Below, piece after piece: positions 22,658-29,342 of a stretch of DNA of 29,342 nucleotides. The stretch spans positions 1 through 29,342 of the forward strand of contig JAJYTJ010000030.1 of the NCBI GenBank assembly GCA_021793115.1, given 5' to 3'. This DNA is from Actinomycetes bacterium. GTDB taxonomy: Bacteria > Actinomycetota > Actinomycetes > Actinomycetales > Cellulomonadaceae. The translations under genes were made by a program, and so were the position numbers. The notes under the pieces were generated by a model. It ran no database searches. It was given only the letters and a program-made list of their open reading frames with translations, and had not been told where the DNA came from. Position 1 is the stretch's first letter; the number at the start of each line of letters is the position of its first letter.

Positions 22658-23734
22658 ATGAGCACGATCCCCGGCGGAGACGATCCCCGCGAGGACCAGA
22701 CCGGTCCCGACGAGCCGACCCCCGCCGCCCCGGACGTCCCCGGCCCCGCCGTCCCCGAGCCGGGCGCGCCGGTGCCAACCGTGCCGCCCGAGCCACCCGT
22801 GACCCAGCCGCCCACCGTGCCCCCGGAGCCCCCCGCCGGCGCGTACCCGCCGCCGGCGTCGTACCCGCCCCCGGGCGCTTACCCGCCGCCCGGCTCCTAC
22901 CCCCAGGGCGCCGGGTCCTACCCGCCGCCTGGCTACCAGCAGGCGCCCCCGCCACCTGGCTACCAGCAGGCGCCCCCGCCGCCCGGTTACCAGCAGGCGC
23001 CCCCGCCCGGCTACGGGCAGCCGCCGCTCGGGTACGCATCGGGGGTGCCGCAGCCCTCGCTCTTCAGCGTGGCGCTCTCCGACGGGTGGAAGGCGTTCCA
23101 GCGCGTCGGGTGGACGTTCGCCGGCGCCGCCGTCGTGTGGTTCCTCGGCGGCCTCATCGTGCTGTCGGTCGTGTCGGTGATCTTCGGCGGATGGGGTCGC
23201 ATCGTCAGCGGCACCGGCCTGCGCGGGTTCGCCGGCTCCGGCTTCTCCCTCGCGGCCTTCGTGCTCGGCATCGTCGGCGCCCTGGTCTTCGCGCTCATCC
23301 AGGCGCAGTTCGTGCGCGTCGCGCTCGCGGTGACGCGTGGCCGCCGGCCCGTGTTCGCGGAGTTCTTCCACGTGGACAACGCGGGCCCGGTGGTGGTGCT
23401 CGCGCTCATCGTCGCCGTGGTCGAGGGTGTGGTCCGGGCGATCCCGGTGCTCGGCGGCCTCGCCGCGATCGTCGTCCAGTTCTTCCTGCTGCTCGCCTAC
23501 TTCGTGCTCATCGACCGCCAGGCCGCGCCCGTGGACGCGATCCGCGGCAGCATCGAGCTCGTCACGCGCAACGCCGCGCAGACCGTGATCTTCTACGTGC
23601 TGGCCGTGGTCATCGTCGGCGTCGGCGCGCTGCTCTGCGGCGTCGGCCTGCTGGTGGCGGTGCCGTGGGTGCTGCTGGCCACGGCGTACCTCTACCGCCG
23701 CCTCACGGGGGAGCAGCCCCAGCTGCCGGCCTAG
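22658..23734 (+). CDS. Proline-rich multi-pass membrane protein
   Basis: 358 residues. Residues 1-130 are disordered, with many Pro, Tyr and Gly residues and three near-identical GYQQAPPPPP units at about 92-117 (the DNA repeat is likewise near exact). After SLFSVALSDGWKAFQRVGWTF there are about five to six membrane helices (152-175, about 200-222, about 250-290, about 310-345), and the chain ends TAYLYRRLTGEQPQLPA. The amphipathic DGWKAFQR segment is typical of the glycerophosphodiesterase-type membrane domain and of other actinobacterial membrane proteins, but no enzymatic motif is present. The ATG at 22658 follows GAGGAAGG by 7 nt. It is divergent from the DUF4870 gene. Its stop codon overlaps that of the convergent DUF3097 gene. 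Function unknown. Confidence 0.85.
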   Translation: MSTIPGGDDPREDQTGPDEPTPAAPDVPGPAVPEPGAPVPTVPPEPPVTQPPTVPPEPPAGAYPPPASYPPPGAYPPPGSYPQGAGSYPPPGYQQAPPPPGYQQAPPPPGYQQAPPPGYGQPPLGYASGVPQPSLFSVALSDGWKAFQRVGWTFAGAAVVWFLGGLIVLSVVSVIFGGWGRIVSGTGLRGFAGSGFSLAAFVLGIVGALVFALIQAQFVRVALAVTRGRRPVFAEFFHVDNAGPVVVLALIVAVVEGVVRAIPVLGGLAAIVVQFFLLLAYFVLIDRQAAPVDAIRGSIELVTRNAAQTVIFYVLAVVIVGVGALLCGVGLLVAVPWVLLATAYLYRRLTGEQPQLPA

Positions 23735-24582
23735 CCGGTCACGAAGTCGATGAGCTCCTCGACACGGCCGAGCAGGGCCGGGTCGAGGTCGGCGTACGTG
23801 CGCACCGAGCCGAGGATCCGCGCCCAGGCGCGGGCGGTGGCGTGCTCGTCGGACGTGTCCCACCCGAGCGCGCGCAGCACGCCGAGCTTCCACTCGGTGC
23901 CGCGCTCGACGGTGGGCCACGCCCGCAGCCCGAGCCGCTCCGGGCGCACGGCCTGCCACACGTCCACGTAGGGATGGCCCAGCACCAGGACCGTGCCGGT
24001 GGGGGCGGCCCGCACCGCCTCGGCGGCGATCCTGCTCTCCTTGCTGCCCGTCACGAGGTGGTCGACGAGGACGCCGAGCCGCCGCCCCGGGCCGGGGGCG
24101 AACGCGCGTACCGCGGCCGGCAGGTTGTCGGCCCCGTCCAGCGGCTCGACGACGACCCCCTCGATCCGCAGGTCGTCGCCCCAGACCTTCTCGACGAGCT
24201 CGGCGTCGTGCTTGCCCTCGACCCAGATCCGGCTGCCGCGCGCGACGCGTGCCCGGGCGCCCGGCACCGCCCGCGACCCCGAGGCCGTCCGCGTGGGGGC
24301 GGCGGTGACGGTGGTCACCGCGGCCGTGAGCACCACCGGCCCGCCGTCCACCCAGAAGCCCGGGCCGAGCGGGAACGTGCGGGTACGCCCGCGCCGGTCC
24401 TCGAGCACCACCACGTGCTGGCCGCCGGACTTCTCCACGTGCACCACCGCGCCGACGAAGCCGCTCGTGACGTCCTCGACCACGAGCCCGGGCTCGGCCG
24501 GCTGCGGCCGCGAGACGGGACGTCGCCGGTGGTGGTCGGTGGTGCCGGTCAGCACGTCGGGGCCGTAGCGGTCGCTGCTCAC
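23731..24582 (-). CDS. DUF3097 family protein
   Basis: A 283-residue actinobacterial protein of the DUF3097 family, function unknown. It starts SSDRYGPDVL, as members usually do. Conserved-looking blocks are RIWVEGKHDAELVEKVWGDDLR (Toprim-like in flavour), VEPLDGADNL, LGVLVDHLVTGSKESRIA, VLGHPYVDVWQAVRPERLGL and TEWKLGVLRALGW. The WVEGKHDAELVEKVWG and VLVDHLVTGSKE pair resembles the Glu and DxD acidic positions of Toprim nucleases, so nucleic-acid or nucleotide chemistry is possible; this is only a hint. The GTG at 24582 is supported by TAGGTT 7 nt upstream. Its TAG stop (23731-23733) and the TAG of the convergent membrane-protein gene share the palindrome CTAG. It is divergent from the MFS gene. 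Confidence 0.88.
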   Translation of the reverse strand: MSSDRYGPDVLTGTTDHHRRRPVSRPQPAEPGLVVEDVTSGFVGAVVHVEKSGGQHVVVLEDRRGRTRTFPLGPGFWVDGGPVVLTAAVTTVTAAPTRTASGSRAVPGARARVARGSRIWVEGKHDAELVEKVWGDDLRIEGVVVEPLDGADNLPAAVRAFAPGPGRRLGVLVDHLVTGSKESRIAAEAVRAAPTGTVLVLGHPYVDVWQAVRPERLGLRAWPTVERGTEWKLGVLRALGWDTSDEHATARAWARILGSVRTYADLDPALLGRVEELIDFVTG

Positions 24583-24589
24583 CCGCCGC

Positions 24590-24595
24590 AACCTA
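24590..24595 (-). promoter_or_regulatory. -10 hexamer, leaderless start of DUF3097 gene
   Basis: TAGGTT on the minus strand fits TANNNT and ends 7 nt before the GTG at 24582. There is no ribosome-binding site. Confidence 0.5.
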
Positions 24596-24649
24596 CGGCC
24601 GACGCGGCGTCCCGCGCGGCACCGCCACGGCGCGGCCGCCGGGGCGTGA

Positions 24650-24655
24650 TAGGAC
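24650..24655 (+). promoter_or_regulatory. -10-like hexamer, leaderless start of MFS gene
   Basis: TAGGAC ends 6 nt before the ATG at 24662; the consensus final T is one base further on. No Shine-Dalgarno lies between. Confidence 0.38.
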
Positions 24656-24661
24656 TCCCCG

Positions 24662-26146
24662 ATGACGTCCGATCCCGCCGCCCCGCCCGCCGCCCCGGCC
24701 CCGGAGCCGTACGAGCCGGACCCCCGCCGCTGGCGCGCGCTGTGGGTGTGCATGGCGATCGGCTTCATCACGATGCTCGACGTCTCGATCGTCAACGTCG
24801 CGCTGCCGTCCATCGAGCGTGGCCTGCACGCGGGGGCGGGCCAGCTCCAGCTCATCGTCGCGGGCTACACGCTCGCGTTCGGCCTCGCGCTCGTGCCCGC
24901 CGGCCGGCTCGGGGATGCGCGCGGGCGGCGCGCACTGTTCGTCGTGGGGTTCGTCGCCTTCGGGCTGACGAGCCTCGGCGCCGGGCTCGCGCCGTCCGAC
25001 AGCGTCCTGGCCATCATGCGGCTGCTCCAGGGCGCGAGCGCCGGCCTGCTCAACCCGCAGGTCATCGGGACCATCCAGCAGATGTTCCGCGGCTTCGAGC
25101 GGGGGCGGGCCTTCGGGACGTTCGGCGCCACCATCGGCGTGTCCACCGCGGTGGGGCCGCTGCTGGGCGGCCTGATCATCCAGCTGGCCGGCGCCCAGAC
25201 CGGCTGGCGCTGGGTCTTCTTCGTCAACGTGCCGGTCATCGCGGTGGTGCTGCCGCTCGCCCTGCGCTGGCTGCCGCGGGCCAGGCCGGCCTCCGGTCAC
25301 CGGCCGGTGCTGGACGTCGTCGGCCTCGCGCTCGTCGCGGGCACGGTGACGGCGGCGATGGTGCCGTTCGTCACCACCACCGGCTCGGGCGACGACCCGC
25401 GGCGCTGGTGGTGGCTTGCCGGGGCGGCCGCGCTCGGTGCCGTGACGGTCGCCTGGGAGCGGGCCTACCAGCGGCGCACGGCATCGGCCGTGCTCGACCC
25501 GAACGTGCTGCGCGAGCCCTCGTTCCGCAACGGCGCGCTGCTCGGCATGGCGTACTTCGCCGGGTTCACGTCCGTGTTCCTCGTCGTGACCCTGTACCTG
25601 CAGCAGGTCGCCGGGTTCTCCGCGCTGCAGGCCGGGCTCGTGGCCACGCCGTTCGCGATCGGCTCCGGCGTGGCCGCGCACCGGTCCGGAAGGCTCGTCG
25701 CGGCGCACGGCCGAACGCTCGTCGTGGTCGGCCTGGTGCTGGTGCTGCTGGGCATCGCGCTCACGGACGTGGCCGTGCGCCTCGTCGGGCCGCCCGGCGT
25801 GGGCTGGGTCATGGCCGCGCCGCTGCTCCTCGCGGGCGTCGGCAGCGGCCTGGTCATCTCCCCGAACCAGACGCTGACGCTGTCCCGCGTGCCCGTGGCG
25901 CGGGCCGGCGTCGCGGGCTCCATGCTCCAGGTGGGCCAGCGGATCGGCACGGCGCTCGGCGTGGCGGTCGCGCTGTCGACCTACTACGCGTCGCTCGCGT
26001 CCGGCACGCCCGGGCGGGGGGCGGCCGGCCGGGCCCTGCTCGTCACGCTCGCACTCGTCGCCGTGGCCCTCGTCGTGGGCTTCGTGGACCGGGCGTCGCG
26101 GCGGCGCGGCGAGCAGGCGGCGGGGAACTCGACACCGACGCCGTAG
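24662..26146 (+). CDS. MFS exporter, DHA2-type (14 helices)
   Basis: A 494-residue proton-driven efflux protein. The 30-residue Pro/Ala-rich N-terminus precedes helix 1, which carries [17 protein letters not shown] (35-51), the D1 motif of drug:H+ antiporter family 2. Motif A is [13 protein letters not shown] between helices 2 and 3. [22 protein letters not shown] and [23 protein letters not shown] match motifs B and C (antiporter motif). About 14 membrane helices are expected at this length. The substrate is unknown. The start is placed by the leaderless-type TAGGAC-N6-ATG and the lack of other in-frame ATGs before helix 1. It is divergent from the DUF3097 gene. Its stop codon TAG doubles as the start of the hrcA -10 hexamer. 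Confidence 0.9.
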   Translation: MTSDPAAPPAAPAPEPYEPDPRRWRALWVCMAIGFITMLDVSIVNVALPSIERGLHAGAGQLQLIVAGYTLAFGLALVPAGRLGDARGRRALFVVGFVAFGLTSLGAGLAPSDSVLAIMRLLQGASAGLLNPQVIGTIQQMFRGFERGRAFGTFGATIGVSTAVGPLLGGLIIQLAGAQTGWRWVFFVNVPVIAVVLPLALRWLPRARPASGHRPVLDVVGLALVAGTVTAAMVPFVTTTGSGDDPRRWWWLAGAAALGAVTVAWERAYQRRTASAVLDPNVLREPSFRNGALLGMAYFAGFTSVFLVVTLYLQQVAGFSALQAGLVATPFAIGSGVAAHRSGRLVAAHGRTLVVVGLVLVLLGIALTDVAVRLVGPPGVGWVMAAPLLLAGVGSGLVISPNQTLTLSRVPVARAGVAGSMLQVGQRIGTALGVAVALSTYYASLASGTPGRGAAGRALLVTLALVAVALVVGFVDRASRRRGEQAAGNSTPTP

Positions 26147-26149
26147 AAT
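26144..26149 (+). promoter_or_regulatory. -10 hexamer of hrcA-dnaJ-rsmE operon
   Basis: TAGAAT fits TANNNT. It shares TAG with the MFS stop codon and its final T with the CIRCE element, so repressor binding would cover the promoter. The predicted transcription start is near 26156. Confidence 0.6.
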
Positions 26150-26175
26150 TGGCACTCTGGGCGGACGAGTGCTAC
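26149..26175. promoter_or_regulatory. CIRCE operator (HrcA binding site)
   Basis: TTGGCACTC-N9-GAGTGCTAC matches the CIRCE consensus TTAGCACTC-N9-GAGTGCTAA with one change in each arm and the exact 9-bp spacer. It lies 23 bp before the hrcA start and abuts the -10, predicting autorepression of hrcA and heat-shock control of dnaJ and rsmE. Confidence 0.92.
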
Positions 26176-26198
26176 CCGCGGTGGCGACGGGAGGGACG

Positions 26199-27224
26199 AT
26201 GAACAGCGACGACCGGCGGCTGGACGTGCTGCGCGCCATCGTCGAGGACTACGTCGCCACGCGCGAGCCCGTGGGGTCGCGCGCGCTGACCGAGCGGCAC
26301 CACCTGGGCGTCTCGCCGGCGACGATCCGCAACGACATGGCGGCCCTCGAGGACGCCGGCTACATCGTGCAGCCGCACACCTCGGCCGGGCGCGTGCCCA
26401 CCGACACGGGCTACCGGCAGTTCGTCGACCGCCTCGCGGACGTCAAGCCGCTCTCGCTCGCCGAGCGGCGCGCCATCTCGACGCTGCTGGAGGAGGCGGT
26501 CGACCTCGACGACGTCGTCGACCGTGCCGTCCGGATGCTCGCGCAGCTGACCCAGCAGGTCGCGGTGGTGCAGTACCCGTCGCTGCGACGCTCGGCGCTG
26601 CGCCACGTCGAGCTGGTGCCGGTGGGCGCGCGTCACCTGCTCGTCGTCATCATCACCACGACGGGGCGCGTGGAGCAGCGCACGCTGGAGACCAGCGCCG
26701 AGCTCGACGACGAGGTCGTCGGCCGGCTGCGGGTGCTGCTCAACGTCGCCGCCGTGGGGCGGCGCCTTGCCGATCTCGACACCGCGCTGCGCTCGTTGCC
26801 CGACGAGTTCACCGGCGCCGGCGCGGTGCTCGCGCGGGCCGTGGTCGAGGAGGTCGAGTCCACGCTCGACCTCGACCGGGAGGAGCGCGTGGTGGTGGCC
26901 GGCACGGCCAACCTCGCGCGCACCGCCGGCGCCGACTTCACGCGCACCATCGGTCCCGTGCTCGAGGCGCTCGAGGAGCAGGTGGTGCTGCTGCGGCTGC
27001 TCGGCGAGATGGCCGAGGACCACGCCGCAGTGGCGGTGCGCATCGGCCGCGAGACGCAGCACGAGGGCCTCGTCGAGGCCAGCATCGTCACGAGCCCGTA
27101 CGGTGGGGAGGGTGCGGGCGTAGCGCGGCTCGGCGCCGTGGGCCCGCTCCGCATGGACTACCCGGGCACCATGGCGGCCGTGCGCGCCGTCGCCCGGTAC
27201 CTGACCCGGATCCTGGCCGGCTGA
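26199..27224 (+). CDS. hrcA: Heat-inducible transcription repressor HrcA
   Basis: A 341-residue repressor that binds CIRCE and is normally kept active by GroEL. The N-terminal winged helix is [25 protein letters not shown] with [44 protein letters not shown] (to about residue 80), the hallmark of the family. A GAF-like inserted and dimerisation region follows ([39 protein letters not shown]), and the C-terminus has [43 protein letters not shown] 26199 follows the strong site GGGAGGGA by 2-3 nt more than minimal spacing and is preferred to the GTG-type start at 26169, which lies inside CIRCE. It is the first gene of a three-gene operon with dnaJ and rsmE. Confidence 0.97.
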   Translation: MNSDDRRLDVLRAIVEDYVATREPVGSRALTERHHLGVSPATIRNDMAALEDAGYIVQPHTSAGRVPTDTGYRQFVDRLADVKPLSLAERRAISTLLEEAVDLDDVVDRAVRMLAQLTQQVAVVQYPSLRRSALRHVELVPVGARHLLVVIITTTGRVEQRTLETSAELDDEVVGRLRVLLNVAAVGRRLADLDTALRSLPDEFTGAGAVLARAVVEEVESTLDLDREERVVVAGTANLARTAGADFTRTIGPVLEALEEQVVLLRLLGEMAEDHAAVAVRIGRETQHEGLVEASIVTSPYGGEGAGVARLGAVGPLRMDYPGTMAAVRAVARYLTRILAG

Positions 27225-27250
27225 CGGCCGGGGGCGGAGAGAAAGCGAGC

Positions 27251-28378
27251 ATGGCGGACTACTACGAGATCCTCGGCGTGGCGCGGGACGCGACGCCGGA
27301 GCAGATCAAGAAGGCCTACCGGCGGCTGGCCCGCGAGTTGCACCCCGACGTGGCGGGCAACGACCCGTCGTCCGAGGAGAAGTTCAAGGACGTCTCCCGC
27401 GCGTACGACGTGCTGGGCAACCCGGACAAGCGGCGCGCCTACGACCTGGGCGGCGACCCGACCGCTCCCGGCGGCGGGTTCGGCGGCGGGTTCGGGTTCC
27501 AGGACATCTTCGAGACGTTCTTCGGCGCGGCGACGGGCGCGGCCAGCCAGCGCGGGCCCATCCCGCGGGCGCGGCGCGGCCAGGACGCGCTCGTCCGCCT
27601 CGACATCGACCTCACCGAGGCGACGTTCGGCGCCCACCGCGAGGTGACGGTCGACACCGCGGTGGTGTGCCCCACGTGCGGCGGCACGTGCTGCCGGCCC
27701 GGCACGTCGCCCCGCACGTGCTCCGTGTGCGGCGGCCGCGGCACCGTGCAGCGCGTCGCGCGCTCCTTCCTCGGCCAGGTGATGACCAGCCAGCCGTGCG
27801 CCGCCTGCCACGGCTTCGGCACCGTGATCCCCGAGCCGTGCGTCGACTGCGCCGGCGAGGGCCGGGTGCGCACGCGCCGCACGGTGGGCGTGGACGTGCC
27901 CGCGGGCGTGGACACCGGCACGCGCATCAAGCTCACGGGCCAGGCGGAGGTGGGCCCTGCGGGCGGCCCCGCCGGCGACCTGTACCTGGAGATCCGGGAG
28001 CGCAAGCACGACGTGTTCGTGCGCCGGGGCGACGACCTGCACGCCACGCTGTCGGTGCCGATGACCGCCGCCGCGCTGGGCACCGTGCTCACGCTCGACA
28101 CGCTCGACGGGCCACAGGAGGTGGACCTGCGGCCCGGGACGCAGCCGGACCAGGAGGTGCTGCTGCGCGGCCTCGGCGTGGGGCACCTCAACGGCGGCGG
28201 CCGCGGCGACCTGCACGTGCACGTCGAGGTCCAGGTGCCCACGGCGCTGGACGACGAGCAGGCCGAGCTGCTGCACAAGCTGGCCGCGCTGCGGGGCGAG
28301 GAGCGTCCGGAGGCGCGCCTCGCCGCGGCGAACCCCGGCGTCTTCGCGCGCCTGCGCGACAAGCTCTCCGGCCGATGA
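27251..28378 (+). CDS. dnaJ: Chaperone DnaJ (Hsp40)
   Basis: A 375-residue type I co-chaperone of DnaK. The J domain covers 1-66 with HPD at 31-33. A Gly/Phe-rich stretch follows at about 70-95 (GGGFGGGFGFQDIFETFFG). The zinc-binding region has four CxxC pairs: C140/C143, C157/C160, C183/C186 and C197/C200. Three repeats are standard CxxCxGxG, while the first reads CPTCGGTC, with Cys where Gly is expected. C-terminal substrate-binding domains follow (GRVRTRRTVGVDVPAGVDTGTRIKL, GDLYLEIRERKHDVF). It starts 26 bp after hrcA, the usual place of the second actinobacterial dnaJ (dnaJ2), with GGAGAG about 10 nt before the ATG. Heat control by CIRCE is expected. Confidence 0.97.
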   Translation: MADYYEILGVARDATPEQIKKAYRRLARELHPDVAGNDPSSEEKFKDVSRAYDVLGNPDKRRAYDLGGDPTAPGGGFGGGFGFQDIFETFFGAATGAASQRGPIPRARRGQDALVRLDIDLTEATFGAHREVTVDTAVVCPTCGGTCCRPGTSPRTCSVCGGRGTVQRVARSFLGQVMTSQPCAACHGFGTVIPEPCVDCAGEGRVRTRRTVGVDVPAGVDTGTRIKLTGQAEVGPAGGPAGDLYLEIRERKHDVFVRRGDDLHATLSVPMTAAALGTVLTLDTLDGPQEVDLRPGTQPDQEVLLRGLGVGHLNGGGRGDLHVHVEVQVPTALDDEQAELLHKLAALRGEERPEARLAAANPGVFARLRDKLSGR

Positions 28379-28394
28379 GCCGGGCCGGGCGCCG

Positions 28395-29162
28395 GTGAGC
28401 GCGCCGGTCTTCCTCGCCGAGCCGGGCGCGCTCGACGGCGTGGCGGCCGGTGGCACCTACCTGCTCGACGGGCCGGAGGGTCGCCACGCGGGCGTGGTGC
28501 AGCGGCGCGCGCCCGGCGAGCGGGTCGACGTGGTGGACGGCGCCGGGGTGCGGCTGCGGGGGACGGTGGCCCACGTGACGGCCGAGGGCGTGCTGCTGGA
28601 CGTCGCGGACGTGGAGCGCGAGGCGCCGGGCGCGCCGGCGCTGGTGCTCGTGCAGGCACTGGCCAAGGGCGACCGCGACGAGCTGGCGATCGAGGCCGCG
28701 ACGGAGCTCGGCGTCGACGCGGTGGTGCCGTGGCAGGCGGAGCGGTCCGTGGTCGTGTGGCGGGGGGACCGGGCGGCCAAGAGCCGCGCCCGCTGGCTCG
28801 GCACCGTCCGGGCCGCGACGAAGCAGGCACGGCGCGCCCGCGTCCCCGTCGTGGACCAGGCCGTGGACACCGCCGGGCTCGCCGCCCGCGCCGCGGCCGT
28901 CGTGGCGGCGGGCGGCGCCGTCCTGGTGCTGCACGAGGAGGCGACGACGCCCCTGCGGGACGTCCCGCTGCCCGCACCAGGCGTCGCGTCCGAGGTGCTC
29001 GTGGTCGTGGGGCCCGAGGGCGGCATCGCGCCGGCGGAGCTGGCGCGGCTCACCGCCGCGGGGGCGGTCCCGGCCCTGCTCGGCCCGCTCGTCCTGCGGA
29101 CCTCGACGGCGGGGCCCGCGGCGCTGGCGCTCCTGAACGACCGCCTCGGCCGCTGGTCCTGA
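28395..29162 (+). CDS. rsmE: 16S rRNA (uracil-1498-N3)-methyltransferase RsmE
   Basis: A 255-residue SPOUT-class enzyme that methylates N3 of U1498 in 16S rRNA using S-adenosylmethionine. The N-terminal PUA-like domain (about 1-75, HAGVVQRRAPGERVDVVDGAG) precedes the trefoil-knot domain, which carries VLVQALAKGDRDELAIEAATELGVDAVVPWQAERSVV, then VGPEGGIAPAELARL (about 206-220) and LGPLVLRTSTAGPAALALL (about 230-248), the SAM-binding knot motifs. The GTG start lies 16 bp after the dnaJ stop. It is the third gene of the hrcA-dnaJ-rsmE operon, an arrangement common in actinobacteria, and ends about 130 bp before a strong hairpin. Confidence 0.95.
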   Translation: MSAPVFLAEPGALDGVAAGGTYLLDGPEGRHAGVVQRRAPGERVDVVDGAGVRLRGTVAHVTAEGVLLDVADVEREAPGAPALVLVQALAKGDRDELAIEAATELGVDAVVPWQAERSVVVWRGDRAAKSRARWLGTVRAATKQARRARVPVVDQAVDTAGLAARAAAVVAAGGAVLVLHEEATTPLRDVPLPAPGVASEVLVVVGPEGGIAPAELARLTAAGAVPALLGPLVLRTSTAGPAALALLNDRLGRWS

Positions 29163-29294
29163 CCGGTCGGTCCCGGGCCACCGCGCGGGCGCGCCGGCGG
29201 GGGCGCGATGCCCGGGGACGACACAGCGCCCGGCGGGTCGGAGATCCGGGCGCTGCGGCGGGGCTGGTGACGGTGCGGGGACGACGGGTCGAGC

Positions 29295-29335
29295 CCGCGG
29301 GCGGCCGGGCCCAGCCCTGACCCGGCCGCCCGCGG
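29295..29335 (+). terminator. Terminator of hrcA-dnaJ-rsmE operon
   Basis: CCGCGGGCGGCCGGG (29295-29309) pairs perfectly with CCCGGCCGCCCGCGG (29321-29335) around an 11-nt loop, a 15-bp all-GC stem. There is no T tract. Confidence 0.8.
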
Positions 29336-29342
29336 TGATCGG

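Overview
The window is a very GC-rich piece of actinobacterial chromosome. The gene content and order (leuS, degV, comEA-comEC, holA, rpsT, lepA, hemW, hrcA-dnaJ-rsmE), the mycothiol-type and DUF3097 proteins and the compact genes point to Micrococcales, most likely a Cellulomonas-like genus. The genus is an inference from layout and protein style, not from a database search.

Layout. 1-1966: a partial NUDIX hydrolase, a CYTH protein and a CHAD protein. 2051-4761: a large secreted lipoprotein and a MntR/SirR-type metalloregulator. 4762-5393: a 632-bp non-coding stretch holding two different repeat arrays. 5394-13049: a conserved housekeeping run of leuS, degV, comEA, comEC and holA. 13070-16229: an accessory-looking block of two EAL-only proteins on the minus strand, a 42-codon secreted peptide gene and a helix-turn-helix/TPR regulator on the plus strand. 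16239-21312: a perfect-palindrome terminator, rpsT, a solitary PemK-like protein, a mycothiol-dependent-type enzyme, lepA and hemW. 21319-26146: a glutathione-peroxidase-like protein, two divergent proline-rich membrane proteins, a DUF3097 protein and a DHA2-type MFS exporter. 26149-29342: a CIRCE-controlled hrcA-dnaJ-rsmE operon ending in a strong hairpin.

How the genes fit together. Most genes are housekeeping: translation (leuS, rpsT, lepA, rsmE), replication (holA), haem-linked radical SAM chemistry (hemW), heat shock (hrcA, dnaJ) and DNA uptake (comEA, comEC). The likely new biology is at 14511-16229. A short secreted pre-peptide (mature form about 15 residues, ending CCWTVN) lies directly upstream of, and co-directional with, a cytosolic HTH-TPR regulator of the kind that binds peptide pheromones in Firmicutes (RRNPP family). 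Divergent from it are one EAL protein that keeps every expected catalytic residue and a paralogue that has lost most of them. This looks like a candidate peptide-signalling locus in an actinobacterium, possibly tied to c-di-GMP.

Two non-coding signals also stand out. A 14-copy repeat at 4781-5067 is spaced strictly 20 or 21 bp (mean about 20.5), so it keeps DNA helical phase and not codon phase. About a dozen genes have a TANNNT-like -10 hexamer only 6 or 7 nt before the start codon, which predicts leaderless mRNAs.
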